A stretch of DNA of 64,000 nt from JAAYAE01 sp963678395 (GTDB lineage Bacteria; Bacillota; Negativicutes; Acidaminococcales; Acidaminococcaceae). Made by a program: the position numbers and the translations under genes. This document shows, piece by piece, positions 39,085 through 47,697 of this stretch (positions within the stretch are counted from its first letter, which is position 1; each line of letters opens with the position of its first letter). A model generated the notes under the pieces. The model saw only the letters and a list, made by a program, of their open reading frames with translations. It was not told where the DNA came from and ran no database searches. Where the stretch lies: positions 806,001 through 870,000 of the forward strand of contig OY782827.1 of assembly GCA_963678395.1 (NCBI GenBank), written 5' to 3'.

Positions 39085-39861
39085 ATGAAAAAAATGCCGG
39101 TATTATTTATAGGACATGGTTCACCTATGAACGCTGTTGAAGTTAATGCTATAACTAGTCAATGGGTAAGCTTAGGTAATATAATAACTAAACCGGATGC
39201 TATTTTGTCTATTTCAGCACATTGGTATACTGGGGAAAGTTATGTGCAAGATACTAAGCAACCACGGCAAATTTATGACATGTATGGATTTCCACCTCAG
39301 TTATATGAACTGCAATATCCTGTTGCTGGAAGTAGTCTGTTAACTCAGAGGGTGCAAGATTTGTTAGGAACAGCAGTGAGCGTTAATAATGCTTGGGGCA
39401 TAGATCATGGCACATGGTCTGTATTGGTACATTTATATCCACAGGGAGATATTCCGGTAGTGCAATTAAGTATAAACGGCAATCTTAAACCTTGGGAACA
39501 GTTTGCTATTGGGGAAGCCTTGCAACCTTTGCGTGAAGCAGGAATCCTTATATTGGGGAGCGGGAATGTGGTTCATAATTTAAGTATGCTGGATTGGAAT
39601 AATCCTAGCGGTTTTACTTGGGCCGATGAATTTGATAAATGGGTAAAGAAGCTAGTTTGCGCAAAAGATAGCAAACACTTACTTAGTTATGCCGAGAATC
39701 AATATGCCGGAAAAGCAGTACCGACTACAGAACATTTCGCACCTTTACTTTACTGCCTTGGTGCCGTGCAAGATACGCAATATAATTTACAGATTATTAA
39801 TGATGTTCGTGTTATGGGCAGCATGTCCATGACAAGCTATCTTTTTGCAAGTGAAGAGTGA
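39085..39861 (+). CDS. ygiD: Extradiol ring-cleavage dioxygenase family protein (YgiD/DODA-like)
   Basis: A 258-residue protein of the class III extradiol dioxygenase superfamily, like E. coli YgiD. Likely metal ligands are His in FIGHGSPMNA (residue about 10), His in ISAHWYT (about 50) and His in GNVVHNLS (about 171); the family also keeps IDHGTWSVL with another conserved His. The in vivo substrate in bacteria is unclear; DOPA is the model substrate. An AGGAGAG site precedes the ATG. It probably belongs to the pcrA-ligA transcript and ends at a strong terminator. Confidence 0.85.
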   Translation: MKKMPVLFIGHGSPMNAVEVNAITSQWVSLGNIITKPDAILSISAHWYTGESYVQDTKQPRQIYDMYGFPPQLYELQYPVAGSSLLTQRVQDLLGTAVSVNNAWGIDHGTWSVLVHLYPQGDIPVVQLSINGNLKPWEQFAIGEALQPLREAGILILGSGNVVHNLSMLDWNNPSGFTWADEFDKWVKKLVCAKDSKHLLSYAENQYAGKAVPTTEHFAPLLYCLGAVQDTQYNLQIINDVRVMGSMSMTSYLFASEE

Positions 39862-39874
39862 AGTGGGTCGTAAG

Positions 39875-39914
39875 AAAAGCAGGTATTATGGGATTAACCA
39901 TAATACCTGCTTTT
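39875..39914 (+). terminator. Intrinsic terminator after ygiD
   Basis: AAAAGCAGGTATTATGG pairs with CCATAATACCTGCTTTT around a six-base loop. Confidence 0.9.
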
Positions 39915-40057
39915 GCTTATTATAAGACTTTAGTCTGTTTCGCTCGCAAAGCGTGAGAAACAAAAAACCACCCGCATAGTGAAGTGGTAACATCTAAGTG
40001 GACACTTAAACCACTGGTGACTTAGTGTTATAATTTTGTAAAAAAGCGGTGAAAATA

Positions 40058-40396
40058 ATGGGCCTCAAAGGTGGAAATAAGAGATATTTTAGCAAGGAAT
40101 TTAAATTATCAGTTGTGCAGAGAAATTTAGCTGGCGAAAGCAGTGGGAAACTATCCAAACAACTTAATTTAGATAAATCGCTAATTTGTTACTGGGCAAG
40201 AATATATAGAGATAAAGGGGAATCTGGACTAGAATCCAAGAGACGTCCTGGAAATCCTCTTGCTACATATCAAAACAGAAAAACGCTATCCATCGAAGAA
40301 CACCTTAGATATGAGCTGGCTAAAAAAGATATCGAGCTTGCAAAACTAAAAAAAATATTAGAATATCAGAGGGGGCATGTCAAGGCAGGAAATTAA
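40058..40396 (+). CDS. IS3-family transposase OrfA (HTH protein)
   Basis: A small DNA-binding protein of about 112 residues with a helix-turn-helix (SGKLSKQLNLDKSLICYWARIY) read here as two short blocks, and a C-terminal leucine-zipper-like region (LRYELAKKDIELAKLKKIL). ATG 40058 follows GGTG; GTG 40049 is an alternative. An A8 run at 40348-40355 lies within the zipper. The -1 frame is open from there to orfB, so ribosomes slipping back one base would make the OrfAB transposase, as known for this family. Confidence 0.87.
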   Translation: MGLKGGNKRYFSKEFKLSVVQRNLAGESSGKLSKQLNLDKSLICYWARIYRDKGESGLESKRRPGNPLATYQNRKTLSIEEHLRYELAKKDIELAKLKKILEYQRGHVKAGN

Positions 40397-40401
40397 TACG
40401 A

Positions 40402-41271
40402 TTGTATTTCGAGGCGATATTCGAATTAAGTGACCGTTATTCTGTAGTATGGTTATGTAAACAGTTTTCGGTATCTAGAGCTGGATATTATAACTGGATA
40501 AAACATAAAAATCGTCCCAATACATATGAGTTACAGCGGCAAGAAATTATATTATTTATACGTAAAATTCATGAAGAAAAACCCAGCTATGGCTATCGCA
40601 GAATTCGTAATCGAATTTTGAAAGATACCGGATGGCATATTTGTCTCCCGAGGGTGCTCTCTTGCATGCAAAGTATTGGCATCCAGTCTAAGGCACGAAA
40701 AAAGAAACACTGGGGCGGTGTTGGAAAAGAGCATAATATCTTTAAAAATATTCTAAACCGCAATTTCACGGCTAAGAGACCACTACAAAAGGTTGTAACA
40801 GATATTACCGAATTCTACTGGCATGGCAGAAAATGCTTCTTTACATGTTACTTAGATTTATTTAATAATGAAATGGTGTCTTGGAATTTTGGTTTTCGTG
40901 AAGACCTGCCTTTTGTTCTTAAACCACTAACAGATCTCTTAGTTTTAATTGGAAAGGCTGCTGGTTCAGAGCCAACAATACTGCATTCCGATCAAGGTTC
41001 ACAGTATAGCTCGCCTGCTTTCACAACGCTTTTGAAGAGATATGGCATTATCCAGAGTATGTCTCGTGCGGGAACGCCACATGATAATGCTGTTATTGAG
41101 AGTTTTTTCGGTTGGTTCAAAGAAGAATTGAACTTGGATTTCCATTTCAAGAAAGCAAACGATATTTTTATTGTTGTTCATCAAGCTGTAGACTATTTTA
41201 ATATGCAAAGGCCTGTTGCTAAACCGCAATATAAATCTCCCATACAGTTTCGTCTAGATAGGTGCAACTAA
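40402..41271 (+). CDS. IS3-family transposase OrfB (DDE integrase domain)
   Basis: The catalytic part, about 290 residues. An HTH_21-like region (KPSYGYRRIRNRI) precedes the rve core. The catalytic triad is Asp in VVTDITEFYW, Asp in LHSDQGSQYSS and Glu in DNAVIESFFGWFKEE, with the usual 35-residue D-E spacing. It ends YKSPIQFRLDR, the family's typical tail. The TTG at 40402 is only a formal start; OrfB is more likely made by -1 frameshifting on the A8 run in orfA. The ORF is intact, so the element may be active. Confidence 0.9.
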   Translation: MYFEAIFELSDRYSVVWLCKQFSVSRAGYYNWIKHKNRPNTYELQRQEIILFIRKIHEEKPSYGYRRIRNRILKDTGWHICLPRVLSCMQSIGIQSKARKKKHWGGVGKEHNIFKNILNRNFTAKRPLQKVVTDITEFYWHGRKCFFTCYLDLFNNEMVSWNFGFREDLPFVLKPLTDLLVLIGKAAGSEPTILHSDQGSQYSSPAFTTLLKRYGIIQSMSRAGTPHDNAVIESFFGWFKEELNLDFHFKKANDIFIVVHQAVDYFNMQRPVAKPQYKSPIQFRLDRCN

Positions 41272-41361
41272 TTATTAGTGGTTATAGTGTCCTTTTTATA
41301 TTGACCACTTCATTAGACGGGTGGTGCTGATTTAAAACTATGTTTTTATTTTTCTGGAAAA

Positions 41362-41925
41362 CTACAATTTAAGAAAATAGTTATAAACGTCTAAATCGTC
41401 TGTTAATTCGGGATGAAAAGTAGTGGCTAAAATACGATTTTGTTGCGCTGCTACAATTTTACCATCATATTCTGCTAAAACTTCTGTAGTGCCACTTATA
41501 GATACAATTTGCGGAGCTCTAATGAAAACCATGTTAAGAGGGTTACTGCTAATTTGTGGTATTAGCTTTTGAACGGTAAAACTATCTAGTTGGCTACCAT
41601 ATGTATTGCGACGAACCAGTATATCCATCACTGCTAAATGGGGAAGACCCGCATCTAAGTCTTTGGCTAATAGTATTAATCCGGCACAAGTTCCCCAAAC
41701 GGGCATACCAGCAATAATCCGCTTACGTATTTCCGCAGCTAAACCGGTTATGTTTAGAAGTTTAGACATAGTAGTGCTTTCACCACCAGGAAGAATTAAA
41801 CGATCCACTGCATTTAATTCAGAGGTTGTTTTAACTGGCACGCTTTTAATATTTTTCAGTTTTTGTAAAGCTTGCAGATGTTCAGCAAAAGAACCTTGTA
41901 AAGATAGAACGCCGATTGTTTCCAT
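41362..41925 (-). CDS. pdxT: Pyridoxal 5'-phosphate synthase glutaminase subunit PdxT
   Basis: A class I glutamine amidotransferase of about 187 residues that feeds ammonia to PdxS. GVLSLQGSFAEH starts the fold, LPGGESTTMSKLL binds glutamine, the nucleophilic Cys is in GTCAGLILL and the His/Glu of the triad are in FHPELTDD. ATG 41925 overlaps the stop of pdxS by one base and has AGAGGT before it, so I reject the upstream TTG. The enzyme complex makes PLP from ribose 5-phosphate, glyceraldehyde 3-phosphate and glutamine. Confidence 0.94.
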   Translation of the reverse strand: METIGVLSLQGSFAEHLQALQKLKNIKSVPVKTTSELNAVDRLILPGGESTTMSKLLNITGLAAEIRKRIIAGMPVWGTCAGLILLAKDLDAGLPHLAVMDILVRRNTYGSQLDSFTVQKLIPQISSNPLNMVFIRAPQIVSISGTTEVLAEYDGKIVAAQQNRILATTFHPELTDDLDVYNYFLKL

Positions 41926-42803
41926 TACCAACCTCTTTTGGCAAAAGTTTGTTCTTCAGGAATATCAGCAATATTAATGCCTTTCATGGCTTCGCCTAAA
42001 TCTGATGAGACCTTGGCTAAAACATTAGCATCCTGATAATAACTGACGGCCATCACAATAGCTTTGGCACGTTTAGAGGGATTATCGCTACGGAATATAC
42101 CTGAGCCTACAAAAACACCTTCACTGCCAAGTTGCATCATTAGGGCAGCATCAGCAGGGGTAGCAATTCCGCCGGCGGCAAAGTTGACAACAGGCAGCTT
42201 GCCTAGTTTAGCTACTTTGGCAACTAATTCATAAGGAGCTCCGTGCTCTTTGGCAAAAGTCATCCATTCAGCTGCAGGTAGATTTGTTAACTGGTGTATT
42301 TCATTGGTTATGGCACGCATATGGCGTACGGCTTCTACTACATTACCTGTGCCAGCCTCACCTTTGGTACGAATCATAGCTGCTCCTTCACCAATTCTTC
42401 TTAGGGCTTCTCCTAAATTGCGAGCACCACATACAAAAGGAATTTTGAAGGAGTGTTTGTCAATATGATATAAATTATCAGCAGGAGTTAATACTTCACT
42501 TTCGTCAATGTAGTCAATTTTCAAGGCTTCAAGTATTTGTGCTTCTACAAAATGACCGATTCTAACTTTGGCCATAACAGGAATACTAACCGCCTCTTTA
42601 ATTGCTAGAATCATTTGTGGGTCGCTCATGCGGGCTACGCCGCCTTCTTTCCTAATGTCAGAGGGGACTCTTTCTAAGGCCATAACCGCAACGGCACCGG
42701 CTTCTTCTGCTATTTTTGCTTCTTCCACGTTAGTTACGTCCATTATGACGCCACCTTTTAACATTTGGGCTAGTTCTTTGTTTAATTTTGCTTTATCCGT
42801 CAT
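41925..42803 (-). CDS. pdxS: Pyridoxal 5'-phosphate synthase PdxS
   Basis: A 292-residue (beta/alpha)8 barrel synthase subunit. It is highly conserved: GGVIMDVTN with the Asp that binds ribose phosphate, ALERVPSDIR with a reactive Lys nearby (VMAKVRIGHF), YIDESEVLTPAD, GEAGTGNVVEAVRHMR and FAAGGIATPADAALMMQLG. It forms a dodecamer with PdxT on the outside. pdxS and pdxT form a two-gene minus-strand operon with AGGAGG before the pdxS ATG. The sequence shows no lesion. Confidence 0.96.
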   Translation of the reverse strand: MTDKAKLNKELAQMLKGGVIMDVTNVEEAKIAEEAGAVAVMALERVPSDIRKEGGVARMSDPQMILAIKEAVSIPVMAKVRIGHFVEAQILEALKIDYIDESEVLTPADNLYHIDKHSFKIPFVCGARNLGEALRRIGEGAAMIRTKGEAGTGNVVEAVRHMRAITNEIHQLTNLPAAEWMTFAKEHGAPYELVAKVAKLGKLPVVNFAAGGIATPADAALMMQLGSEGVFVGSGIFRSDNPSKRAKAIVMAVSYYQDANVLAKVSSDLGEAMKGINIADIPEEQTFAKRGW

Positions 42804-42970
42804 ATTTATTCCTCCTAATTTTGTCTAACATTTGTGTTATACAAATTATTATATAAGAAAACTGACCATTTTAAAGATACAGTTTAGACAATATTTAGAA
42901 GTACAGTTTGTAGCCATTTTTTATATGTTAAATAAGTTATTGTTTTATAAGAGCAAAAGACGCTTAGGAT

Positions 42971-43000
42971 TTGTTCAACCGACATTTTTTGTGGTATAAT
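42971..43000 (+). promoter_or_regulatory. Probable sigma-A promoter of gatCAB
   Basis: TTGTTC (42971-42976) and a consensus TATAAT (42995-43000) are 18 bases apart, 65 bases before gatC. Confidence 0.6.
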
Positions 43001-43064
43001 TCATAAGTTATTAGGTAGCAGTATGATTGTTTTTAAATAAGTTATTAAATAGGATGGTGAGATT

Positions 43065-43352
43065 ATGAAAGTTACAGCAAAGGAAGTTAAGCATATTGCA
43101 AATTTATCGCGCTTAACAGTTCCAGACAGTGAAATGGAAAAATTTACTGAGCAATTCAATCAAATACTCAATTATGCGGATATTTTACAAAAGTTGGATA
43201 CTAAGGGCATTGAGCCTACGCCATATGTATTGCCTATTAGTAATGTTTTGCGTGAAGATATAGCAGTAGAAGGCGTAAGTCATGAAGAGGCGTTATCCAA
43301 CGCACCTGATGTACAAAATGGTGGGTTTAAGGTGCCTAGAGTAATCGAATAA
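43065..43352 (+). CDS. gatC: Aspartyl/glutamyl-tRNA amidotransferase subunit C
   Basis: A 95-residue protein with the GatC pattern: EVKHIANLSRLTVPDSE, FNQILNYADILQKLDT and EPTPYVLP, then LREDIAV and a C-terminal FKVPRVIE. GatC wraps around GatA and GatB and stabilises the complex that converts Glu-tRNA(Gln) or Asp-tRNA(Asn) to the amidated forms. It is first in the gatCAB operon, followed by gatA after 13 bases. Confidence 0.95.
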   Translation: MKVTAKEVKHIANLSRLTVPDSEMEKFTEQFNQILNYADILQKLDTKGIEPTPYVLPISNVLREDIAVEGVSHEEALSNAPDVQNGGFKVPRVIE

Positions 43353-43365
43353 GAGGGGGATTAAA

Positions 43366-44829
43366 GTGGATTTATATAAAAGTACAGCTCATGAGCTTCA
43401 TGAAAAATTAATAAAAAAAGAAATAAGCTCTGTAGAATTAACTGAAAATGTTTATAAACGTATTGATCAAGTAGACGGTGATGTTAAAGCTTATGTTACC
43501 TTGGATAAAGAAAATGCTTTGGCACAAGCGGCAAAAGTAGATAAAATGATTGCAGAAGGCGAAATGATTGCTCCTTTAGCAGGAATTCCAGGCGCTATTA
43601 AGGACAATATTTCAACGAAAGGATTAAGAACAACTTGTTCTTCAAAAATGTTGGAGAATTTTGTGCCTATTTATGATGCTCACGTAATTCAGAAATTACG
43701 TGCAGATGAAACTGTTTTTCTTGGTAAGACTAACATGGATGAATTTGCCATGGGTTCAACCACAGAAACCTCCTATTTTCCCACTACACATAATCCGTGG
43801 AATTTAGAGAGAGTACCGGGAGGTTCTTCCGGCGGTAGTGCCGCTGCAATTGTGGCAGGCGAAGCTATTTGGGCTTTGGGGTCTGACACGGGCGGTTCTA
43901 TTCGTCAACCGGCTTCTTTTACCGGCTGTGTAGGTATTAAACCTACTTATGGTCGCGTTTCTCGCTATGGCTGTGTGGCCTTTGCATCTTCACTAGATCA
44001 AATTGGACCTATTACCCGCGATGTTACTGACGCAGCTACGGTGTTAAATACTATTTGTGGCGTTTGTACTATGGACTCAACATCACTTAATGAGGAGGTT
44101 CCTGATTTTACTAAGGCCCTGAAAACAGATGTCAAGGGATTACGTATAGGTGTGCCTAAAGAATATTATGCGGCAGGGTTAGATCCTAAAGTTGATGGGG
44201 TACTTAAGAAGGCGTTGGCAGATTATGAAGCAATGGGCGCTGAAATTGTAGATATATCCCTACCACACACGGAATATGCCGTAATAACATATTATATTAT
44301 TGCTCCTGCGGAAGCTTCCGCTAACTTAGCACGTTTTGATGGCGTACGTTATGGCTATCGGAATATTAAAGCTACTTCTGCTCCTGAAATGAATACTGCC
44401 AGCAGAACTGAAGGTTTTGGTGATGAGGTAAAACGTCGTATTATGCTGGGAACATATGTATTAAGCTCAGGCTACTATGACGCATATTATTTGAAGGCAA
44501 TGCAAGTGCGTACTTTGATTCGTCAAGACTTTGAAAAAGCTTTTGAGCAATGTGATGTTTTATTAACACCTACTTCACCTGTTGTTGCCTACCCCATTGA
44601 TGGTAAAATGGATCCTTTAGCTATTTATTTACTGGATGTATGTACTATTCCTGTCAACTTAGCAGGTTTACCGGGCATCTCTATTCCTGCAGGTTTTGTA
44701 GATGGTATGCCTGTTGGCATGCATCTTATAGGTAAAGTTTTGGATGAAGAAACAGTATTGCGCGCTGCGTATGCTTTTGAACAGTCTCATGACTATCACA
44801 AAGTCATGGCACCGTTGGGAGGTAAATAA
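43366..44829 (+). CDS. gatA: Aspartyl/glutamyl-tRNA amidotransferase subunit A
   Basis: A 487-residue amidase that releases ammonia from glutamine for tRNA-dependent amidation. The amidase-signature Ser-cis-Ser-Lys triad is visible: Lys in GAIKDNI (about residue 77-83), the Gly/Ser-rich PGGSSGGSAAAIVAGE block and the nucleophile Ser in GSDTGGSIRQPAS. Translation starts at GTG 43366 behind GAGGGGG. The length is as expected and it is followed by gatB after two bases. Confidence 0.96.
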   Translation: MDLYKSTAHELHEKLIKKEISSVELTENVYKRIDQVDGDVKAYVTLDKENALAQAAKVDKMIAEGEMIAPLAGIPGAIKDNISTKGLRTTCSSKMLENFVPIYDAHVIQKLRADETVFLGKTNMDEFAMGSTTETSYFPTTHNPWNLERVPGGSSGGSAAAIVAGEAIWALGSDTGGSIRQPASFTGCVGIKPTYGRVSRYGCVAFASSLDQIGPITRDVTDAATVLNTICGVCTMDSTSLNEEVPDFTKALKTDVKGLRIGVPKEYYAAGLDPKVDGVLKKALADYEAMGAEIVDISLPHTEYAVITYYIIAPAEASANLARFDGVRYGYRNIKATSAPEMNTASRTEGFGDEVKRRIMLGTYVLSSGYYDAYYLKAMQVRTLIRQDFEKAFEQCDVLLTPTSPVVAYPIDGKMDPLAIYLLDVCTIPVNLAGLPGISIPAGFVDGMPVGMHLIGKVLDEETVLRAAYAFEQSHDYHKVMAPLGGK

Positions 44830-44831
44830 TC

Positions 44832-46277
44832 ATGAAAAACTATATTACTGTTGTAGGATTGGAAGTTCATGCAGAGTTAAAAACTAAATCTAAGGCTTTT
44901 TGCTCATGCTCTACGGCTTTTGGCAGTGAGCCGAATACACATGTTTGCCCTGTTTGTCTTGGAATGCCTGGAGCGCTGCCTGTGCTTAATAAACAAGTTG
45001 TAGAATTTGCTATTCGTACTGGTTTAGCCGTTAACTGCGAGATTCAAAAATTCAACAAATTTGATAGAAAAAATTATTTTTACCCGGATTTATCAAAAAA
45101 CTATCAGATTTCTCAATTTGATAAACCTATTTGTTTAGGTGGGCATATTGATATCCATGTGGCTGATCAACCCAAGCGTATTGGAATTACTCGCATTCAC
45201 ATGGAAGAAGATGCTGGTAAATTAGTGCATTCCGGGGCTACTATTAAGACTTCAGATTCCTCTGCGGTTGACTATAATAGAGCAGGAGTACCATTAATTG
45301 AAATAGTATCGGAACCGGATATGCGTAGTGCTACTGAAGCTAGGGCCTATCTAGAGAAGTTGAAAGCAATTTTAGAATATATTGATGTTTCTGATTGTAA
45401 GATGCAAGAGGGAAGTATTCGCTGTGATGCAAATATTTCTGTGATGACCGATGATGCTAAAGAATTTGGCACTCGTGCTGAAATAAAGAACTTGAATTCT
45501 TTTCGTGCATTGGAACGAGCTATTGACTACGAAGTAGAAAGACAAATTGAGCTTATCGAAGATGGCGGACATGTTGTGCAAGAAACTCGTACTTGGGATG
45601 ATGCGCAGGGAATTACTTTATCTATGCGTTCCAAGGAAGAGGCTCATGACTATCGTTATTTTCCTGAACCGGATTTAGTGCCTGTAGAAATTGATGATGC
45701 GTGGATAGAGCGGGTTAAGGCTGAGTTGCCTGAACTGCCTGCAGCGAGAAAAACCAGGCTAATGGATGAAAAGGGCTTGCAAGAATATGATGCTGAAAAT
45801 ATTGTTGCTACCAAAGCTATGGCGCAGTATTTCGATGATGCAGCCAAACATACCGACGATGTCAAGGGACTGGCTAATTGGTTGTTAGGAGATGTATCTG
45901 CTTATCTAAATAATAATAATATTGAAATTGATAAATTTCCTGTCACTCCGGCAAATTTAGGAGAATTAGTAACGTTGATTAAAAAGGGCGTATTGTCTAG
46001 TAAACTTGCTAAAAAAGTTTTTGTGGAAATGGTTAAAGAAGATAAATCTCCTAAGGACTTAGTTAAGGATCTTGGCCTAGAACAGGTTAGTGATACTGAT
46101 GCCTTACAAAAAATGGTGGACGAAACTTTAGCAGAAAATCCTCAATCCGTTGTAGATTTTAAAGCAGGTAAAGATAGAGCAGTTGGGTTTTTGGTGGGTC
46201 AAATAATGAAAAAATCGCGTGGTAAGGCCAATCCAGCGATGATTAATGAAATGCTTTTGAAAAAATTAAAAGAGTAG
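44832..46277 (+). CDS. gatB: Aspartyl/glutamyl-tRNA amidotransferase subunit B
   Basis: A 481-residue subunit that phosphorylates the tRNA-bound Glu/Asp and transfers the ammonia. Landmarks are VVGLEVHAELKT, the Zn-binding Cys set in AFCSCSTAF and CPVCLGMPG, FDRKNYFYPDLSKNYQISQ read as two blocks, MHEED-like HMEEDAGKLVH, VDYNRAGVPLIEIVSEPD and the C-terminal YqeY-like helical domain. The gene is intact and ends the operon, which has a strong hairpin about 50 bases downstream. Confidence 0.96.
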   Translation: MKNYITVVGLEVHAELKTKSKAFCSCSTAFGSEPNTHVCPVCLGMPGALPVLNKQVVEFAIRTGLAVNCEIQKFNKFDRKNYFYPDLSKNYQISQFDKPICLGGHIDIHVADQPKRIGITRIHMEEDAGKLVHSGATIKTSDSSAVDYNRAGVPLIEIVSEPDMRSATEARAYLEKLKAILEYIDVSDCKMQEGSIRCDANISVMTDDAKEFGTRAEIKNLNSFRALERAIDYEVERQIELIEDGGHVVQETRTWDDAQGITLSMRSKEEAHDYRYFPEPDLVPVEIDDAWIERVKAELPELPAARKTRLMDEKGLQEYDAENIVATKAMAQYFDDAAKHTDDVKGLANWLLGDVSAYLNNNNIEIDKFPVTPANLGELVTLIKKGVLSSKLAKKVFVEMVKEDKSPKDLVKDLGLEQVSDTDALQKMVDETLAENPQSVVDFKAGKDRAVGFLVGQIMKKSRGKANPAMINEMLLKKLKE

Positions 46278-46325
46278 TTCTGCACAATATAAAAGCTTAG
46301 AGGGATGTTTTCCTATCTTAAAGCT

Positions 46326-46358
46326 AGGAGGCTATCTCAATTTTGAGATAGCCTCCTT
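46326..46358 (+). terminator. Intrinsic terminator of gatCAB
   Basis: AGGAGGCTATCTCA pairs with TGAGATAGCCTCCT around a four-base loop. The following T run is weak. Confidence 0.75.
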
Positions 46359-46431
46359 CATATTTTGCAGTTATAAAATCAATCTTTGTCAAAGCGGCTA
46401 AGCTTTGATAATAATAAAGGGAGTGCAAGAA

Positions 46432-47547
46432 ATGGATGTAAGATTTAAAAAATTTGCTAAAAGTTTAATTAATTATTCGGTAAGATTGCAAGCGGGAGAA
46501 AATATCCTTATTGAGGTAATGGACTCGGGAATTCCACTAGCACAGGCTTTGATAGAAGAAGCTTATGCTGCAGGTGGGGTACCCTTTCTTACGGTGAAAA
46601 ACAGTAGTTTGCAAAGGGCCTTGATTTCTGGGTGCAAGCAAGCGCAAATAGAACAAATCGCTGGATATGAAGCTGCCCGCATGCGTGATATGAATGCTTA
46701 TATTTCTGTTCGAGCTAGTGAGAACATTAGCGAAATGTCTGATGTACCTGCTGAAAAAATGAGGATATTGCAGACATTTTGGAATGATATCGTACATAGC
46801 AAGATACGCGTTCCTGAAACAAAATGGTGTGTAATGCGTTATCCTAATGCAGCTATGAGCCAACTTGCCAACATGAGTACGGAAGCTTTTGAAGATTTTT
46901 ATTTTGATGTTTGCACTTTGGACTATGCTAAAATGGAGGCGGCTATGACGCCCCTTGTTGACCTTATGCAACGCACTGATAAAGTGCATATTAAGGGGAC
47001 AGGAACAGATTTATCCTTTTCTATCAAAGGCATAGCTGCCATAAAATGCGCGGGTGAATGCAATATTCCTGATGGTGAGGTATATACAGCACCTGTGAGA
47101 AATAGTATTAACGGTACGCTTTCTTATAATTGTCCTGCTGTTTATCAAGGCGTTACTTATGAAAACATAAAATTCACTTTTGCTAATGGAAAAATTGTGC
47201 AAGCAACTGCTAATAATACGGAAGAAATTAATCAAGTCCTTGATACTGATGAAGGAGCTCGTTATATTGGCGAATTTGCTCTTGGCGTAAATCCCTATAT
47301 TTTAAAGCCCATGAAGGATACTTTGTTCGATGAAAAGATTTCCGGTAGTTTTCATTTTACGCCGGGAAATTGTTATGACGAGGCCCCTAATGGTAATAAA
47401 TCTGCAATTCACTGGGATCTTGTCTGTATACAACGCCCTGAATATGGTGGCGGTGAAATTTATTTTGATGATGTTTTGATTAGAAAAGATGGCTTATTTA
47501 TTCTTGAAGAATTAACAGTATTAAATCCAGAAAATCTTAAGGCATAA
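46432..47547 (+). CDS. M29 family aminopeptidase (AmpS/PepS-like)
   Basis: A 371-residue metallo-aminopeptidase. The start MDVRFKKFAKSLINYSV and QAGENILIEV are typical. Metal ligands are Glu in NIPDGEVYTAP, Glu in RYIGEFALGVNP, and His/Asp in SAIHWDLV; RPEYGGGEIYFDDVLIRKDG closes the fold. It probably trims peptides in the cytosol with Co, Zn or Mn. ATG 46432 follows AGGGAG; the upstream ATT/ATA-rich extension is not conserved. Single-gene unit. Confidence 0.92.
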   Translation: MDVRFKKFAKSLINYSVRLQAGENILIEVMDSGIPLAQALIEEAYAAGGVPFLTVKNSSLQRALISGCKQAQIEQIAGYEAARMRDMNAYISVRASENISEMSDVPAEKMRILQTFWNDIVHSKIRVPETKWCVMRYPNAAMSQLANMSTEAFEDFYFDVCTLDYAKMEAAMTPLVDLMQRTDKVHIKGTGTDLSFSIKGIAAIKCAGECNIPDGEVYTAPVRNSINGTLSYNCPAVYQGVTYENIKFTFANGKIVQATANNTEEINQVLDTDEGARYIGEFALGVNPYILKPMKDTLFDEKISGSFHFTPGNCYDEAPNGNKSAIHWDLVCIQRPEYGGGEIYFDDVLIRKDGLFILEELTVLNPENLKA

Positions 47548-47635
47548 ATAAATTAATATAACCTATGTTTTAAATTTACCCTTTAGAACATAAATAAATT
47601 ATGCTTTTGACATGATTTAGACATATATTATTAGT

Positions 47636-47697
47636 ATTATAACCACTCCTTTTATTTCCTGACCAGCTGGTCAGGAAATAAAAGGAGTGGTTATAAT
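47636..47697. promoter_or_regulatory. Perfect 62-nt palindrome covering the RBS and start codon of the next gene
   Basis: A 31-base arm (ATTATAACCACTCC ... CCTGACCAG) is followed without a loop by its exact reverse complement, centred between 47666 and 47667. The right arm contains AAAGGAGTGG, the ribosome binding site, and ends in the first two bases of the ATG at 47696. In RNA the site and start would be buried in a long hairpin; in DNA the core TGACCAGCTGGTCA looks like a TetR-type operator. Confidence 0.85.

Larger units (their letters stand above)
39967..41325 (+). mobile_element. IS3-family insertion sequence with both transposase ORFs
   Basis: A 1.36-kb element carrying overlapping orfA and orfB. 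The ends match as imperfect inverted repeats: TGAAGTGGT (39980) with ACCACTTCA (to 41312), extending inward through GGACACT and AACCACT for about 40 bases, and outward through ACCACCCG (39967) and CGGGTGGT (to 41325). The exact boundary is uncertain: TG...CA termini at 39980 and 41312 are usual for IS3. No clean target duplication was found. It sits between a terminator and pdxT and interrupts no recognisable gene. Confidence 0.85.
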
